Shown piece after piece: positions 1 to 5,236 of a stretch of DNA of 5,236 nt (the first letter of the stretch is position 1; every line of letters starts with the position of its first letter). A model generated the notes under the pieces. It was not told the origin of the DNA, ran no database searches, and saw nothing but the letters and a program-made list of their open reading frames with translations. The DNA is from Planctomycetota bacterium (lineage in GTDB: Bacteria > Planctomycetota > Phycisphaerae > Phycisphaerales > UBA1924). The position numbers were made by a program, and so were the translations under genes. Location: the NCBI GenBank assembly GCA_023412695.1, contig JAEYNG010000238.1, positions 1-5,236 on the forward strand. Reading direction: 5' to 3'.

Positions 1-108
1 GTGCAATGCAGTGGCGTAGGGACGCTGCGGCGTGCGTGCGATTTTCTCCCCGCTCAAAACTCAGTCACCAGAGTCATCTGAGTCATCAACCCGGCCTTCG
101 CGCCTCGC
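1..108. other. Region downstream of the primase gene
   Basis: Apart from the tandem repeats, this end holds no supportable gene and no clear terminator. Reading on from the primase TAG, the frame stays open for 15 codons to a TGA at 63-61. On the minus strand a frame starting TTG at 57-55 stays open to the window edge (19 codons, from 'LSGEKIARTPQRPY'). It could be the start of a further gene, but TTG without a good SD is too weak to call. A GGGGAG at 53-48 is followed by no usual start codon within the window at a sensible distance. Confidence 0.4.
61..87 (-). repeat. Three tandem 9-base repeats, iteron-like
   Basis: On the minus strand the copies are GATGACTCA (87-79), GATGACTCT (78-70) and GGTGACTGA (69-61). 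They are perfectly abutting, with core TGACT invariant in all three. They start 22 bases after the primase stop and run into a slightly AT-rich stretch (GTTTTGAG, then GAGAAAATC). Small tandem sites next to a replication gene are typical of iterons at an origin, but three copies is few. They could instead be regulatory sites or a minor repeat expansion. Confidence 0.6.
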
Positions 109-2439
109 CTAAGCGGGGTGTGCGGCGGGCGTCTCCCCGATGCAGCGGACCCTCCACACCTTGCCCTTCGGACCCTTGCCCTCGTCGGCGTCGAGGTAGT
201 GCTGCGCGACTACGCGCTTCCGCACCGACTTGAAGTACGTGCCGACCTGGCGCGCCGTCGCCTGCTGGCCGGGCTTGGTCCCGACCGCGCACTCAAGGGC
301 CGCCCGCAGCTGCAGCCGCACCTCGTCGGGGACCTTCGACGGCTCTGCGTAGAGGTCCTTGACCATCTCCGCGACAACAAAGCCCCGGCCGCCGGGGTCG
401 TAGCCCTTCAGCGATTCCAGGACCGCGCCCAGCTCCTCGCTCGCGCGATCCGAGTCCTGCGCCAGCTGCGCACGACCCTCGCAGGGGTCAGCGTACCCCG
501 CCGACACGACCGCGCGGCGGATGACGTTGCTCCAGCCCTCGAAGCTCCCGAACGGGGTGAGCTCAGGCGCACGCTCGCCGCGCCGGATCGAACCGGCAAG
601 GAGGGTCGCCGCCGCCACCCACAGCCGCTGGCGGTTGGCCGTCACCCAGCCGAGCAGGTCGGCGTGCTTGAAGCCCGAGCGGTCCTCGGGGTTCTCCTCC
701 ATCACCTCGAGCCGGACGGGGATGACCCGGCGGGCGGTGTCGGCCTTGATCGTGACGTTGTTGCCCGTCGCGAACACCACGGCGAACGCCGGCAGGCTCA
801 GCGAGAGATTGAACCCGAGCTGGCGGTCCTCCCACAGGGTCGTCGTGAGCAGGCGGTCGAGCGCGGCGTTGCCGAAGCACCCGGCGATGTTGTCGAAGAG
901 GATGATCCGCCGGGCCTCGAGCAGCTTGGAGGTGATCTGCTTGCGCATCTCGTCGTCGTTGTCGATGTAGGCCGAGGCCCCGACGGCCCGCCCCGCCGCG
1001 ATGACCGCGACGGTCTGGGCCAGGAGCGTCTTGCCCGCTCCCCGCACGTTGGCCTCGAATAGGAACAGGGGCGCGGGGCCGGCGAAGGTGTAGCGGCCGA
1101 CGACCGTCAGCAGCGCGGCCAAGTACGCGGCCTTGTGGCAGCCGCCGACGAACCTGAAGTCGCAGGCCACCTCCATGATCGCGTCGCCCGCCGCGAGCAT
1201 GTCGTCGTCGGTGATGTGCTCGGGGACCATCGGCCACTCGACCGCCGGGTCGAACAGCACCGCGGTCGCGGGGTCGTAGCCGGGCGTCTGGTGGATGCTG
1301 CCGTCGGGGCGGATGATCGGGGTGTCGCTGACGGCGATCAGCTCGCGCACCCCCGGCCAGCGGCCGCGGGCGTCGATCGCGAGGACCAGCCAGCCCGGCG
1401 GGTGAACGACCTTCACCTCGCCGTCGGGCTTGATCTTCACGAGCTCGACAAGACGGCTGATCCGCTCCCTGAGCGAGGGGATCGGCAGCTGCGCGATGTA
1501 CAGCTCGCCGCCGGTGCCGTCGCGGCTGCGCTCGCTCCGCATGACGTGAACCAGCCGCGTGCCGCGCCGGAAGATCTCGGGGTCCTTGACCAGTTCCCGG
1601 ATCACCTCGTCGGCGACCCGCGCCTCGTCGGGAGCGACGATGATCTGGCGGCGGCCGGACGGTTCGTCGGGCTCGTACCGCGCCACGCTGGCGGCGATCG
1701 ACTCGACCTCGCCGGCCGGGAGCGGCGGGACGCACTGGTGCTCGTTGATCTCGGCGAGCTTGGCGGCGATCTGCTCCTGGCTTAGGCCCCACCGGCGCAT
1801 CCGACCGGCGATGCTGGTCAGCTCCGAGTTGCGCGAGCCCTCGGTGATCGGCCCCTTGGACCGCCGCTTGGCAGGGCGGTCCTCGGCGGCTTCCAGCTCC
1901 CGCGCCAGCCACTCGGGTGTGGGCGGGAGCGACTCGGGGCCGATGTTGAGCGGCACCTGCCACTCGTAGGCCCTGCCGTTGACGACCGACGGGGCGACAA
2001 CCGCGTAGCCCCCGTCGCCGCGGATATCGACGTGCTCGGCGAGCTTGCTCGCGCTGTTGCGGACGCTCGCCCCGGTCGGCTGGCGCATCCAGTAGTGATG
2101 GCCGCCGCGCGGCGTCACCGACTGCGGGAACGATTCGACCGTCGCGGCCCGCCCGTCCGCCGCGAGGTAGGCGTTGTCCATGCCGTCGGTATCCAGAACA
2201 AGCATGCACTCGGTCGAGACCGCGAGGTTGGCGCTGGGGTGTCTTTTCCACCACTTGCAGATCACCTCCTCGTCCCGCGAGGCGTCCTTCAAGCCGTTCC
2301 TGGTCAGCGGCACCTTGGTGCCGGGCTTGCAGGGGAACACGAAGTACCCCAGCCGGGCCAGGCGGAGCGCCTCTTCGAGCAGCGGGTTCCCCGAGCCGTC
2401 CCCGCCCGCGGTGGCGATGAGTGTGTTGATCGTGCTCAC
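109..2439 (-). CDS. Primase-polymerase/helicase replication protein
   Basis: This protein primes and unwinds DNA for autonomous replication of the element. It has 776 residues, and the GTG start is fixed by the overlap and SD. Residues 20-190 are an archaeo-eukaryotic Prim-Pol domain. Its metal-binding 'VLDTDG' has Asp83 and Asp85, 'TPRGGHHYW' carries the catalytic His115, and 'VDIRGDGGYAVVAPS' supplies Asp138. Residues 200-255 ('GSRNSELTSIAGRMRRWG', then 'EVESIAASVARYEP') fit the PriCT-1 primase C-terminal helical domain. Residues 405-620 form an ATPase: P-loop 'NVRGAGKT' with Lys470 and Thr471, Walker B 'IILFDN' with Asp516, sensor 'VFATGNN' at 556-561, and candidate arginine fingers Arg570-Arg571 in 'ADTARRVIPVRLE'. 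The tail, 625-776, is helical and may be a winged-helix DNA-binding end. All motifs look intact. The P-loop begins with Asn rather than Gly or Ala, which I believe is seen in relatives. Codon use is strongly GC-biased. It ends at a TAG at 111-109. Confidence 0.92.
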   Translation of the reverse strand: MSTINTLIATAGGDGSGNPLLEEALRLARLGYFVFPCKPGTKVPLTRNGLKDASRDEEVICKWWKRHPSANLAVSTECMLVLDTDGMDNAYLAADGRAATVESFPQSVTPRGGHHYWMRQPTGASVRNSASKLAEHVDIRGDGGYAVVAPSVVNGRAYEWQVPLNIGPESLPPTPEWLARELEAAEDRPAKRRSKGPITEGSRNSELTSIAGRMRRWGLSQEQIAAKLAEINEHQCVPPLPAGEVESIAASVARYEPDEPSGRRQIIVAPDEARVADEVIRELVKDPEIFRRGTRLVHVMRSERSRDGTGGELYIAQLPIPSLRERISRLVELVKIKPDGEVKVVHPPGWLVLAIDARGRWPGVRELIAVSDTPIIRPDGSIHQTPGYDPATAVLFDPAVEWPMVPEHITDDDMLAAGDAIMEVACDFRFVGGCHKAAYLAALLTVVGRYTFAGPAPLFLFEANVRGAGKTLLAQTVAVIAAGRAVGASAYIDNDDEMRKQITSKLLEARRIILFDNIAGCFGNAALDRLLTTTLWEDRQLGFNLSLSLPAFAVVFATGNNVTIKADTARRVIPVRLEVMEENPEDRSGFKHADLLGWVTANRQRLWVAAATLLAGSIRRGERAPELTPFGSFEGWSNVIRRAVVSAGYADPCEGRAQLAQDSDRASEELGAVLESLKGYDPGGRGFVVAEMVKDLYAEPSKVPDEVRLQLRAALECAVGTKPGQQATARQVGTYFKSVRKRVVAQHYLDADEGKGPKGKVWRVRCIGETPAAHPA

Positions 2440-2861
2440 AGGCCCTCCTCCTCGAGCGCGCGCTCGATCTCGGCGTTGCGGGACTGGTGAATGGCGGCGG
2501 GTTTAGGCTTGTGGCGGCCACGACGGCCCGTGGGCGGGCCGTAGGCCGGGTCGCGGGGAGGAAGAGGGGTCTCGGCGCGGGCGTCGAAGTGGGCAACGTC
2601 CGCCTCAGCGAGCCGCTTGCCGAACTCTTCGAGCCAGTCGCTGCGGGTGTACACCCGCCCGCCGAGGCGGATGTGCTGGAGCTTGACCCGCTCCCCGCCC
2701 CTGGCCTTGATGCCCTTGCGGCCCCACCGCCACACGGCACAGGCCGACGGCCGGCCGGGCAGCAGCTGCGCCGCCTGGCTCAGCGTCAGATAGAGGAATG
2801 TGCTTGCCCCGCAGTCGCCCACCCCCGGTGAGGCATCCTGCCCGATCGTTCCTGTATGCAC
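2436..2861 (-). CDS. DUF1580-type HTH protein, probable excisionase/regulator
   Basis: This is a 141-residue soluble DNA-binding protein. Residues 25-90 match the DUF1580 pattern as I know it: 'LTLSQAAQLLPGRPS' forms the first helices, 'AVWRWGRKGIKA' the recognition helix, 'LQHIRLGGRVYTRSDWLEEF' the wing and following helix, and it closes with 'LAEAD'. The fold is MerR/excisionase-like, so the expected role is to bind sites on the element and direct excision or control transcription; the family itself is formally uncharacterised. The C-terminal 50 residues are basic and proline-rich ('TGRRGRHKPKP'), followed by an acidic helical end, and look partly disordered. The N-terminal 20 residues before the domain are a little long. 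The start is GTG with a good SD. The TGA stop overlaps the primase GTG, which places this gene first in a two-gene operon. Confidence 0.85.
   Translation of the reverse strand: MHTGTIGQDASPGVGDCGASTFLYLTLSQAAQLLPGRPSACAVWRWGRKGIKARGGERVKLQHIRLGGRVYTRSDWLEEFGKRLAEADVAHFDARAETPLPPRDPAYGPPTGRRGRHKPKPAAIHQSRNAEIERALEEEGL
2445..2453 (-). promoter_or_regulatory. Shine-Dalgarno deciding the primase GTG start
   Basis: GAGGAGGAG lies 5 bases upstream of the GTG at 2439-2437, inside the last codons of the DUF1580 gene (they encode the Glu-Glu-Glu run). Start and stop share GTGA at 2439-2436. A ribosome ending the upstream gene is therefore placed directly on the primase start, the usual signature of translational coupling. 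Confidence 0.8.
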
Positions 2862-2947
2862 GGTATCGACTCCTTGTCAGCGCTTTGCAGGCGCTCACAG
2901 GGAGTGGCGGAACTTTTGGGGTTACCGCCGGAACTTCCGAGGTTCCC
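2862..2947 (-). promoter_or_regulatory. Control region upstream of DUF1580-primase operon
   Basis: This 86-base gap should hold the promoter and operators of the downstream gene pair. Two inverted repeats with the same layout, 5-base arms and a 7-base spacer, lie at 2879-2895 (AGCGC/GCGCT) and 2930-2946 (GGAAC/GTTCC). The octamer CGGAACTT occurs twice in direct orientation, at 2908-2915 and 2929-2936. The copies start 21 bases apart, about two helical turns, which would put both on the same face of the helix. The second copy overlaps the palindrome GGAACTTCC. I cannot place a convincing -35/-10 pair. Autoregulation by the DUF1580 protein is a reasonable inference but is not shown by the sequence. 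Confidence 0.4.
2870..2875 (-). promoter_or_regulatory. Shine-Dalgarno of the DUF1580 gene
   Basis: AAGGAG lies 8 bases upstream of the GTG at 2861-2859 on the minus strand. It supports that GTG as the start. The alternative is a GTG at codon 14 (2822-2820), which has only a weaker AGGAT about 10 bases before it. Confidence 0.7.
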
Positions 2948-3385
2948 TCAAGAATTTTTCCATATCACCGGCACAGACGGCCGGTAGTGAAAGAACGCCC
3001 CGGACCACCCGATCGCTTCGAGGTGTGTTTTCAGATGATCACAGCCGCGTCGCGAGGCAAGCGCATTCTTTGCCTCTCGAATGCGTTTGCGAACCGCCTT
3101 TAGGGCTCCTTCGGCTGAGCTCTCGAACGTCCGAATGCGGCCGCGGCGTCCCAGCGCCTTGCCGATCAGAAGATCAATGGTGTCGATTTTGGCTCTGATG
3201 TGCGATTGGTCTTCTGGCTTGGTCAACTCGAGTTCAGCCCGCAACTCCACGACTTTGTTGCGAGCATCGCTGAGCGCCTCCTCGTCCATGATCAATTGGG
3301 TGGTATCGCCCGGCTGGAGTGCATCAAAGTCGATCTTCTTGTATGACTCCGGATTCTGGGCATCGACTTTGGGCGACTTTGCGTG
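2948..3385 (-). pseudogene. Downstream part of the amber-split cargo gene
   Basis: These 145 codons carry on in frame from the TAG. After a hydrophilic linker of about 30 residues (from 'HAKSPKVDAQNPESYKK') comes a charged coiled-coil-like segment ('ARNKVVELRAELELTKPED'), then 'ALKAVRKRIREAKNAL' and 'FFHYRPSVPVIW'. From memory these align with the end of the recurring tail module, 'RAKLAELREELEEA', 'VTRAIRAALRRI' and 'GTFCSYTPDPRAPV.W'. Its order after the 'KGFLDIQYLL' segment therefore matches an undisrupted homologue of about 509 residues. If it were translated alone, the candidates are a TTG at 3295 and an ATG at 3289, giving about 113-115 residues, but neither has a purine-rich SD. I therefore prefer a 3' remnant, or a readthrough product, over an independent gene. 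It ends 86 bases before the DUF1580 gene. Confidence 0.65.
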
Positions 3386-3388
3386 CTA
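3386..3388 (-). other. In-frame TAG splitting the cargo gene
   Basis: This TAG ends the 363-residue part. The next codons, beginning CAC GCA AAG TCG CCC, continue in the same frame for 145 sense codons to a TGA at 2950-2948. The bridging 30 codons have coding-like composition (20 of 30 end in G or C). One C-to-T change of a CAG would create this stop, so a nonsense mutation or sequencing error is the simplest explanation. Natural readthrough is possible but no special context is visible. Confidence 0.8.
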
Positions 3389-4477
3389 GAGGGTTAGCGT
3401 CTTCACGGACACTTCCACGCCGGGGTTCATCAGGAGGTACTGGATGTCAAGGAAGCCCTTTCTATCGCCGACAGTCGAGATCACCTCGCCCGCTACAACG
3501 ACCTCCCAATCACAGCCCGTCTTCCGGAATGCGTAATAGTCGCTGGGCATTCGATTGTCCAACTTGCCGGCGGGCTTTGAAGCCTGACTCAGCAACTCTT
3601 CAATCGCCAGAACCGACGCGGCACAGAGGGTCGATTCCATGATGGCTCGACAACACGGCAGCGGGTACTTGAAGTGCTCGTCAAATGCTGGCCATAGCGC
3701 CTGCCATCCTGAAAGCGTCCTCCGCTGTTCTTCAAGCGCAGCGGCGGCATCGTCAGAGTTGCGGGCGGCGCTTGGCGCGATCCGTTCGATCTGCCGGAGC
3801 GATCCCTCCACCGGGCAGAAGCCGTCCGCTGTTACGATTGTCCGCGGCGCGGCGATCGAGGCAGGTTCCTCGCAAGTCCATGCCAGAGCGAACGTCAAGG
3901 CATTCCATCGCCATGCGTGTTGGTGCATCGCTAAGGGATAGACATAGAACGGGGTGTGCAGGTTGCGAGTCGCCGCGGGGACTTGCTGCCATGCGTGCGA
4001 CGACAGCCGTTCATACTCGCTGAGCCACTCTTCGGTCTCCTTTGACCGTTTCCCGAGCGACAGTTCATAGCGAAGATGGGCGATGGCCTCGAGATCGGCC
4101 CGGTCGTGGGCCGCGTGCAGTGCCTTCCTCTGGAGTTCTACGAATCGCGTGTCGCGTTGGCCGAGCACCCCGATCTGGTACAGGCGGCACGGTTCGTTCT
4201 TGTTCTGGATCAGGCCGAAGCCATCTCGTGACAACGCTACTGATACCCCCGACTTCACGAGCCCAAGACCCGGTTTATCGCTTGTCGCATGCGGCTCCCT
4301 CGCCATCCAGAGCGCCGGCGCTCCTGCGCCGTGGAACTCGTCCGAGGCCGGTGGCGGCGCATCTACCGCCGCCATGAAGCAGTACAGGGGCTCGGGACAG
4401 GACTTGTTGTGCTGTTCGAACTTCTTTGCGAGCTGGCGCAGTGCCTTTGTACGCGGCCGGTCAATGCAACCCTGCAT
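3386..4477 (-). CDS. Unknown cargo protein, stops at in-frame amber
   Basis: I do not recognise the N-terminal 300 residues, and the function is unknown. The ATG start is chosen for its SD; the frame could start nine codons earlier at a GTG. The product is 363 residues with no signal peptide or convincing membrane helix. A charged helical stretch at about 112-160 precedes an aromatic-rich segment ('FYVYPLAMHQHAWRWNALTFALAW', about 177-200, given here only as its start FYVYPLAM and end FALAW). Residues 312-363 ('YYAFRKTGCDWEVVVAGE', then 'GDRKGFLDIQYLLMNPGVEV') resemble the recurring tail 'FRR.G.YW...YGG....LRDSKGLRYLA.LL..PGRE', which I recall from large ATPase-like and planctomycete proteins. 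In that family the tail continues into a helical domain. Here that domain is encoded in the same frame beyond the TAG, so this product is probably truncated. Third positions are less GC-biased (14 of 20 codons at 3542-3601) than in the primase (20 of 20 at 1201-1260), which suggests separate acquisition. A defence or other accessory role is only a guess from position. Confidence 0.75.
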   Translation of the reverse strand: MQGCIDRPRTKALRQLAKKFEQHNKSCPEPLYCFMAAVDAPPPASDEFHGAGAPALWMAREPHATSDKPGLGLVKSGVSVALSRDGFGLIQNKNEPCRLYQIGVLGQRDTRFVELQRKALHAAHDRADLEAIAHLRYELSLGKRSKETEEWLSEYERLSSHAWQQVPAATRNLHTPFYVYPLAMHQHAWRWNALTFALAWTCEEPASIAAPRTIVTADGFCPVEGSLRQIERIAPSAARNSDDAAAALEEQRRTLSGWQALWPAFDEHFKYPLPCCRAIMESTLCAASVLAIEELLSQASKPAGKLDNRMPSDYYAFRKTGCDWEVVVAGEVISTVGDRKGFLDIQYLLMNPGVEVSVKTLTL

Positions 4478-4483
4478 TGGTGA

Positions 4484-4489
4484 CTCCCC
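4484..4489 (-). promoter_or_regulatory. Shine-Dalgarno fixing the cargo start
   Basis: On the minus strand GGGGAG lies 6 bases upstream of the ATG at 4477-4475. This is the strongest ribosome binding site near the start of this frame. It favours the ATG over the GTG nine codons earlier (4504-4502), whose only purine run, AAAGG, lies about 11 bases away. Confidence 0.7.
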
Positions 4490-4503
4490 AGAGACCTCCG
4501 TCA

Positions 4504-4528
4504 CGCGCTTGCAACCTTTGCACGCACG
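4504..4528. promoter_or_regulatory. Imperfect dyad upstream of the cargo gene
   Basis: The core is TGCAA (4510-4514), a 3-base spacer and TTGCA (4518-4522). It extends outward with further pairing, interrupted by mismatches, between 4504-4508 and 4524-4528. It ends 27 bases upstream of the preferred ATG, a reasonable place for an operator or a leader hairpin. There is no independent evidence that a protein binds here, and a dyad this short can occur by chance. Confidence 0.22.
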
Positions 4529-4618
4529 CGCGGCTCATTTCAATTGGGCCATGTACCGACCAAATGGGTCAAGTTCGAACCGCGGCAAAGGCGCGTTTTT
4601 AGTACAAGAATCTGCACC

Positions 4619-5236
4619 TCACCCCACTTTCTTCAGCACCTCCGCCACCTTCGACTCGTCGCGCTCGGCGTAGACCGCGTCGGTGACCAGCGCCGAGGAG
4701 TGCCCCAGCACCAGCTGCGCGGCCTCGAGCCCGAAGGACTTCCGGATCTCGGTTGCGGCGGTGTGCCTCAACTGGTTCGGGTGCCAGGTATGGGCCTTCC
4801 GCCACGCCTCCGCGTCCTCGCCATCGGGCACCGGGAACACCAGTTCGCAGGCCCGCTGGATCGCCCGGCGGTACGAGGCCACCGTGTACGCGTCCCCAAT
4901 GGTCCGGTCGGTTGACGCCGGGATGACCGGGGCCTTGCGGTGCGTCTGGCACCCGGCGTAACGCTCCCGCTCGGCGTCCTTCGGCGAGAACAGCGGCGCA
5001 TCCACCGGGCGGCTGGCCATGAACGGGGCCAGCACCTCCTGCGCCCGCGGCCCGAAGTACACCGTCCGGCTCTTGCCGTAGTGGGCGGTCTTGTGCGCCC
5101 GCAGCTCGGCCTTCCAGGGGTCGTGCCGGGTGTCGATGTCGATCGCCCGCAGGTCGATCAGCTCGCCCGGCCGCGCCCCGGTGAGCAGTTGCAGATCGAT
5201 CAGCGCCGCGACCTGCCTGCTGACGTACCTCTTGAC
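4619..5236 (-). CDS. Tyrosine recombinase/integrase, 5' end outside window
   Basis: This would catalyse site-specific integration and excision of the element through a covalent phosphotyrosine intermediate. The frame is open from the window edge to a TGA at 4621-4619, giving the last 205 residues; the DNA-binding N-terminal domain and start codon are missing. Catalytic positions, numbered in the fragment, are Arg22 in 'LLTGARPGEL', beta-hairpin Lys49 in 'HKTAHYGKSR', Arg157-His158 in 'HPNQLRHTAAT', His179 in 'VLGHSS' and nucleophile Tyr189 in 'VYAERD'. The usual box II His, three residues before Arg157, is Asn154. The long insert at about 63-150, ending in 'YTVASYRRAIQRAC', is what I remember from planctomycete integrases. 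The gene looks intact as far as it is visible. It is GC-rich like the primase and is followed by a 141-base gap before the cargo gene. The family assignment is very secure; the planctomycete flavour is from memory. Confidence 0.95.
   Translation of the reverse strand, partial: VKRYVSRQVAALIDLQLLTGARPGELIDLRAIDIDTRHDPWKAELRAHKTAHYGKSRTVYFGPRAQEVLAPFMASRPVDAPLFSPKDAERERYAGCQTHRKAPVIPASTDRTIGDAYTVASYRRAIQRACELVFPVPDGEDAEAWRKAHTWHPNQLRHTAATEIRKSFGLEAAQLVLGHSSALVTDAVYAERDESKVAEVLKKVG

Larger units (their letters stand above)
4478..4618. other. Intergenic gap between integrase and cargo gene
   Basis: This 141-base stretch contains no supportable gene. The frame upstream of the cargo ATG stays open to a GTG at 4504-4502, but that start has only a weak, distant AAAGG before it. 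A short hairpin is possible at 4558-4570 (GACC, 5-base loop, GGTC), but it has no T-run after it, so I do not call it a terminator for the integrase. A TTGACC at 4571-4566 on the minus strand resembles a -35 box, but no matching -10 lies at normal spacing. Local base composition is more AT-rich than the integrase. Confidence 0.5.

Noticed and set aside
1..57. TTG-started frame on the minus strand running off the window edge
   Set aside because: Only 19 codons are visible, with a weak start codon and no clear SD, so it cannot be supported as a gene here.
118..1062. Plus-strand open frame of 314 codons opposite the primase
   Set aside because: It is antisense to well-supported codons, with Arg/Leu/Val-rich composition and no domain; a common artefact of high GC3.
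563..2740. Long minus-strand open frame of 725 codons overlapping the primase gene
   Set aside because: It is a shadow frame in GC-rich coding sequence. The translation is a low-complexity Arg/Ala/Gly-rich string without motifs, while the overlapping frame has intact Prim-Pol and ATPase motifs.
2948..3295. The 115-codon frame starting at TTG 3295 as a stand-alone small gene
   Set aside because: No SD precedes the TTG or the nearby ATG. Coding-like sequence continues upstream in the same frame to the TAG, and the content matches the end of a longer module.
3292..4548. 9-base match TCAATTGGG at 3292-3300 and 4540-4548 as flanking repeats of an insertion
   Set aside because: It is too short to stand out, one copy lies inside the cargo frame rather than at its edge, and no extended similarity surrounds the copies.
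4558..4570. Hairpin GACC-N5-GGTC as an integrase terminator
   Set aside because: The stem is only four pairs and no T-run follows on the minus strand.
4562..4590. GGTTCGAAC on the minus strand as a tRNA T-arm or attachment site
   Set aside because: The stem around it does not pair properly, and no anticodon arm, acceptor stem or CCA can be built from the flanks.
4083..4673. Plus-strand open frame of 196 codons opposite the cargo gene start and integrase end
   Set aside because: It crosses two minus-strand genes and their gap, and has Ser/Arg-rich low-complexity composition with no recognisable motif.

Overview
The window looks like part of an integrated mobile element in a high-GC bacterium, most probably a planctomycete. 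The basis is family recognition by eye. One gene encodes a DUF1580-type helix-turn-helix protein, a family I know essentially from Planctomycetes. The integrase has the long lysine-to-HxxR spacer and the 'SYRRAI.RAC' and 'WHPNQLRHTAAT' wording I associate with planctomycete integrases. A primase-polymerase/helicase of the kind carried by phages and satellite-type islands completes the set. No ribosomal, tRNA or housekeeping gene is present to confirm the host.

All supported genes lie on the minus strand, so the window reads right to left. (1) 5236-4619: C-terminal 205 residues of a tyrosine recombinase; its start lies outside the window. (2) 4618-4478: non-coding, with a small dyad just upstream of the next gene. 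(3) 4477-2948: a cargo reading frame of unknown function with lower GC than its neighbours. It is split by one in-frame TAG at 3388-3386. The 363-residue part ends there, but the same frame continues for 145 codons to a TGA, and the continuation matches the C-terminal half of a recurring tail module. (4) 2947-2862: a short control region with two inverted repeats and a good Shine-Dalgarno (SD) sequence. (5) 2861-2436: the DUF1580 HTH protein, probably the element's excisionase/regulator. (6) 2439-109: a 776-residue primase-polymerase/helicase whose GTG start overlaps the stop of the DUF1580 gene by 4 bases (GTGA), so the two are almost certainly translationally coupled. (7) 108-1: non-coding, with three tandem 9-base repeats just downstream of the primase gene.

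Read together, this is an integration, control and replication module with a foreign-looking cargo gene between the integrase and the regulator. That layout resembles satellites such as PICIs or P4-like elements, where accessory and often defensive genes occupy such slots. No packaging or capsid gene is visible, so satellite, prophage and other integrative element all remain possible. The most notable points are the amber-split cargo gene, the cargo gene's unidentified N-terminal domain, and the iteron-like repeats beside the primase.
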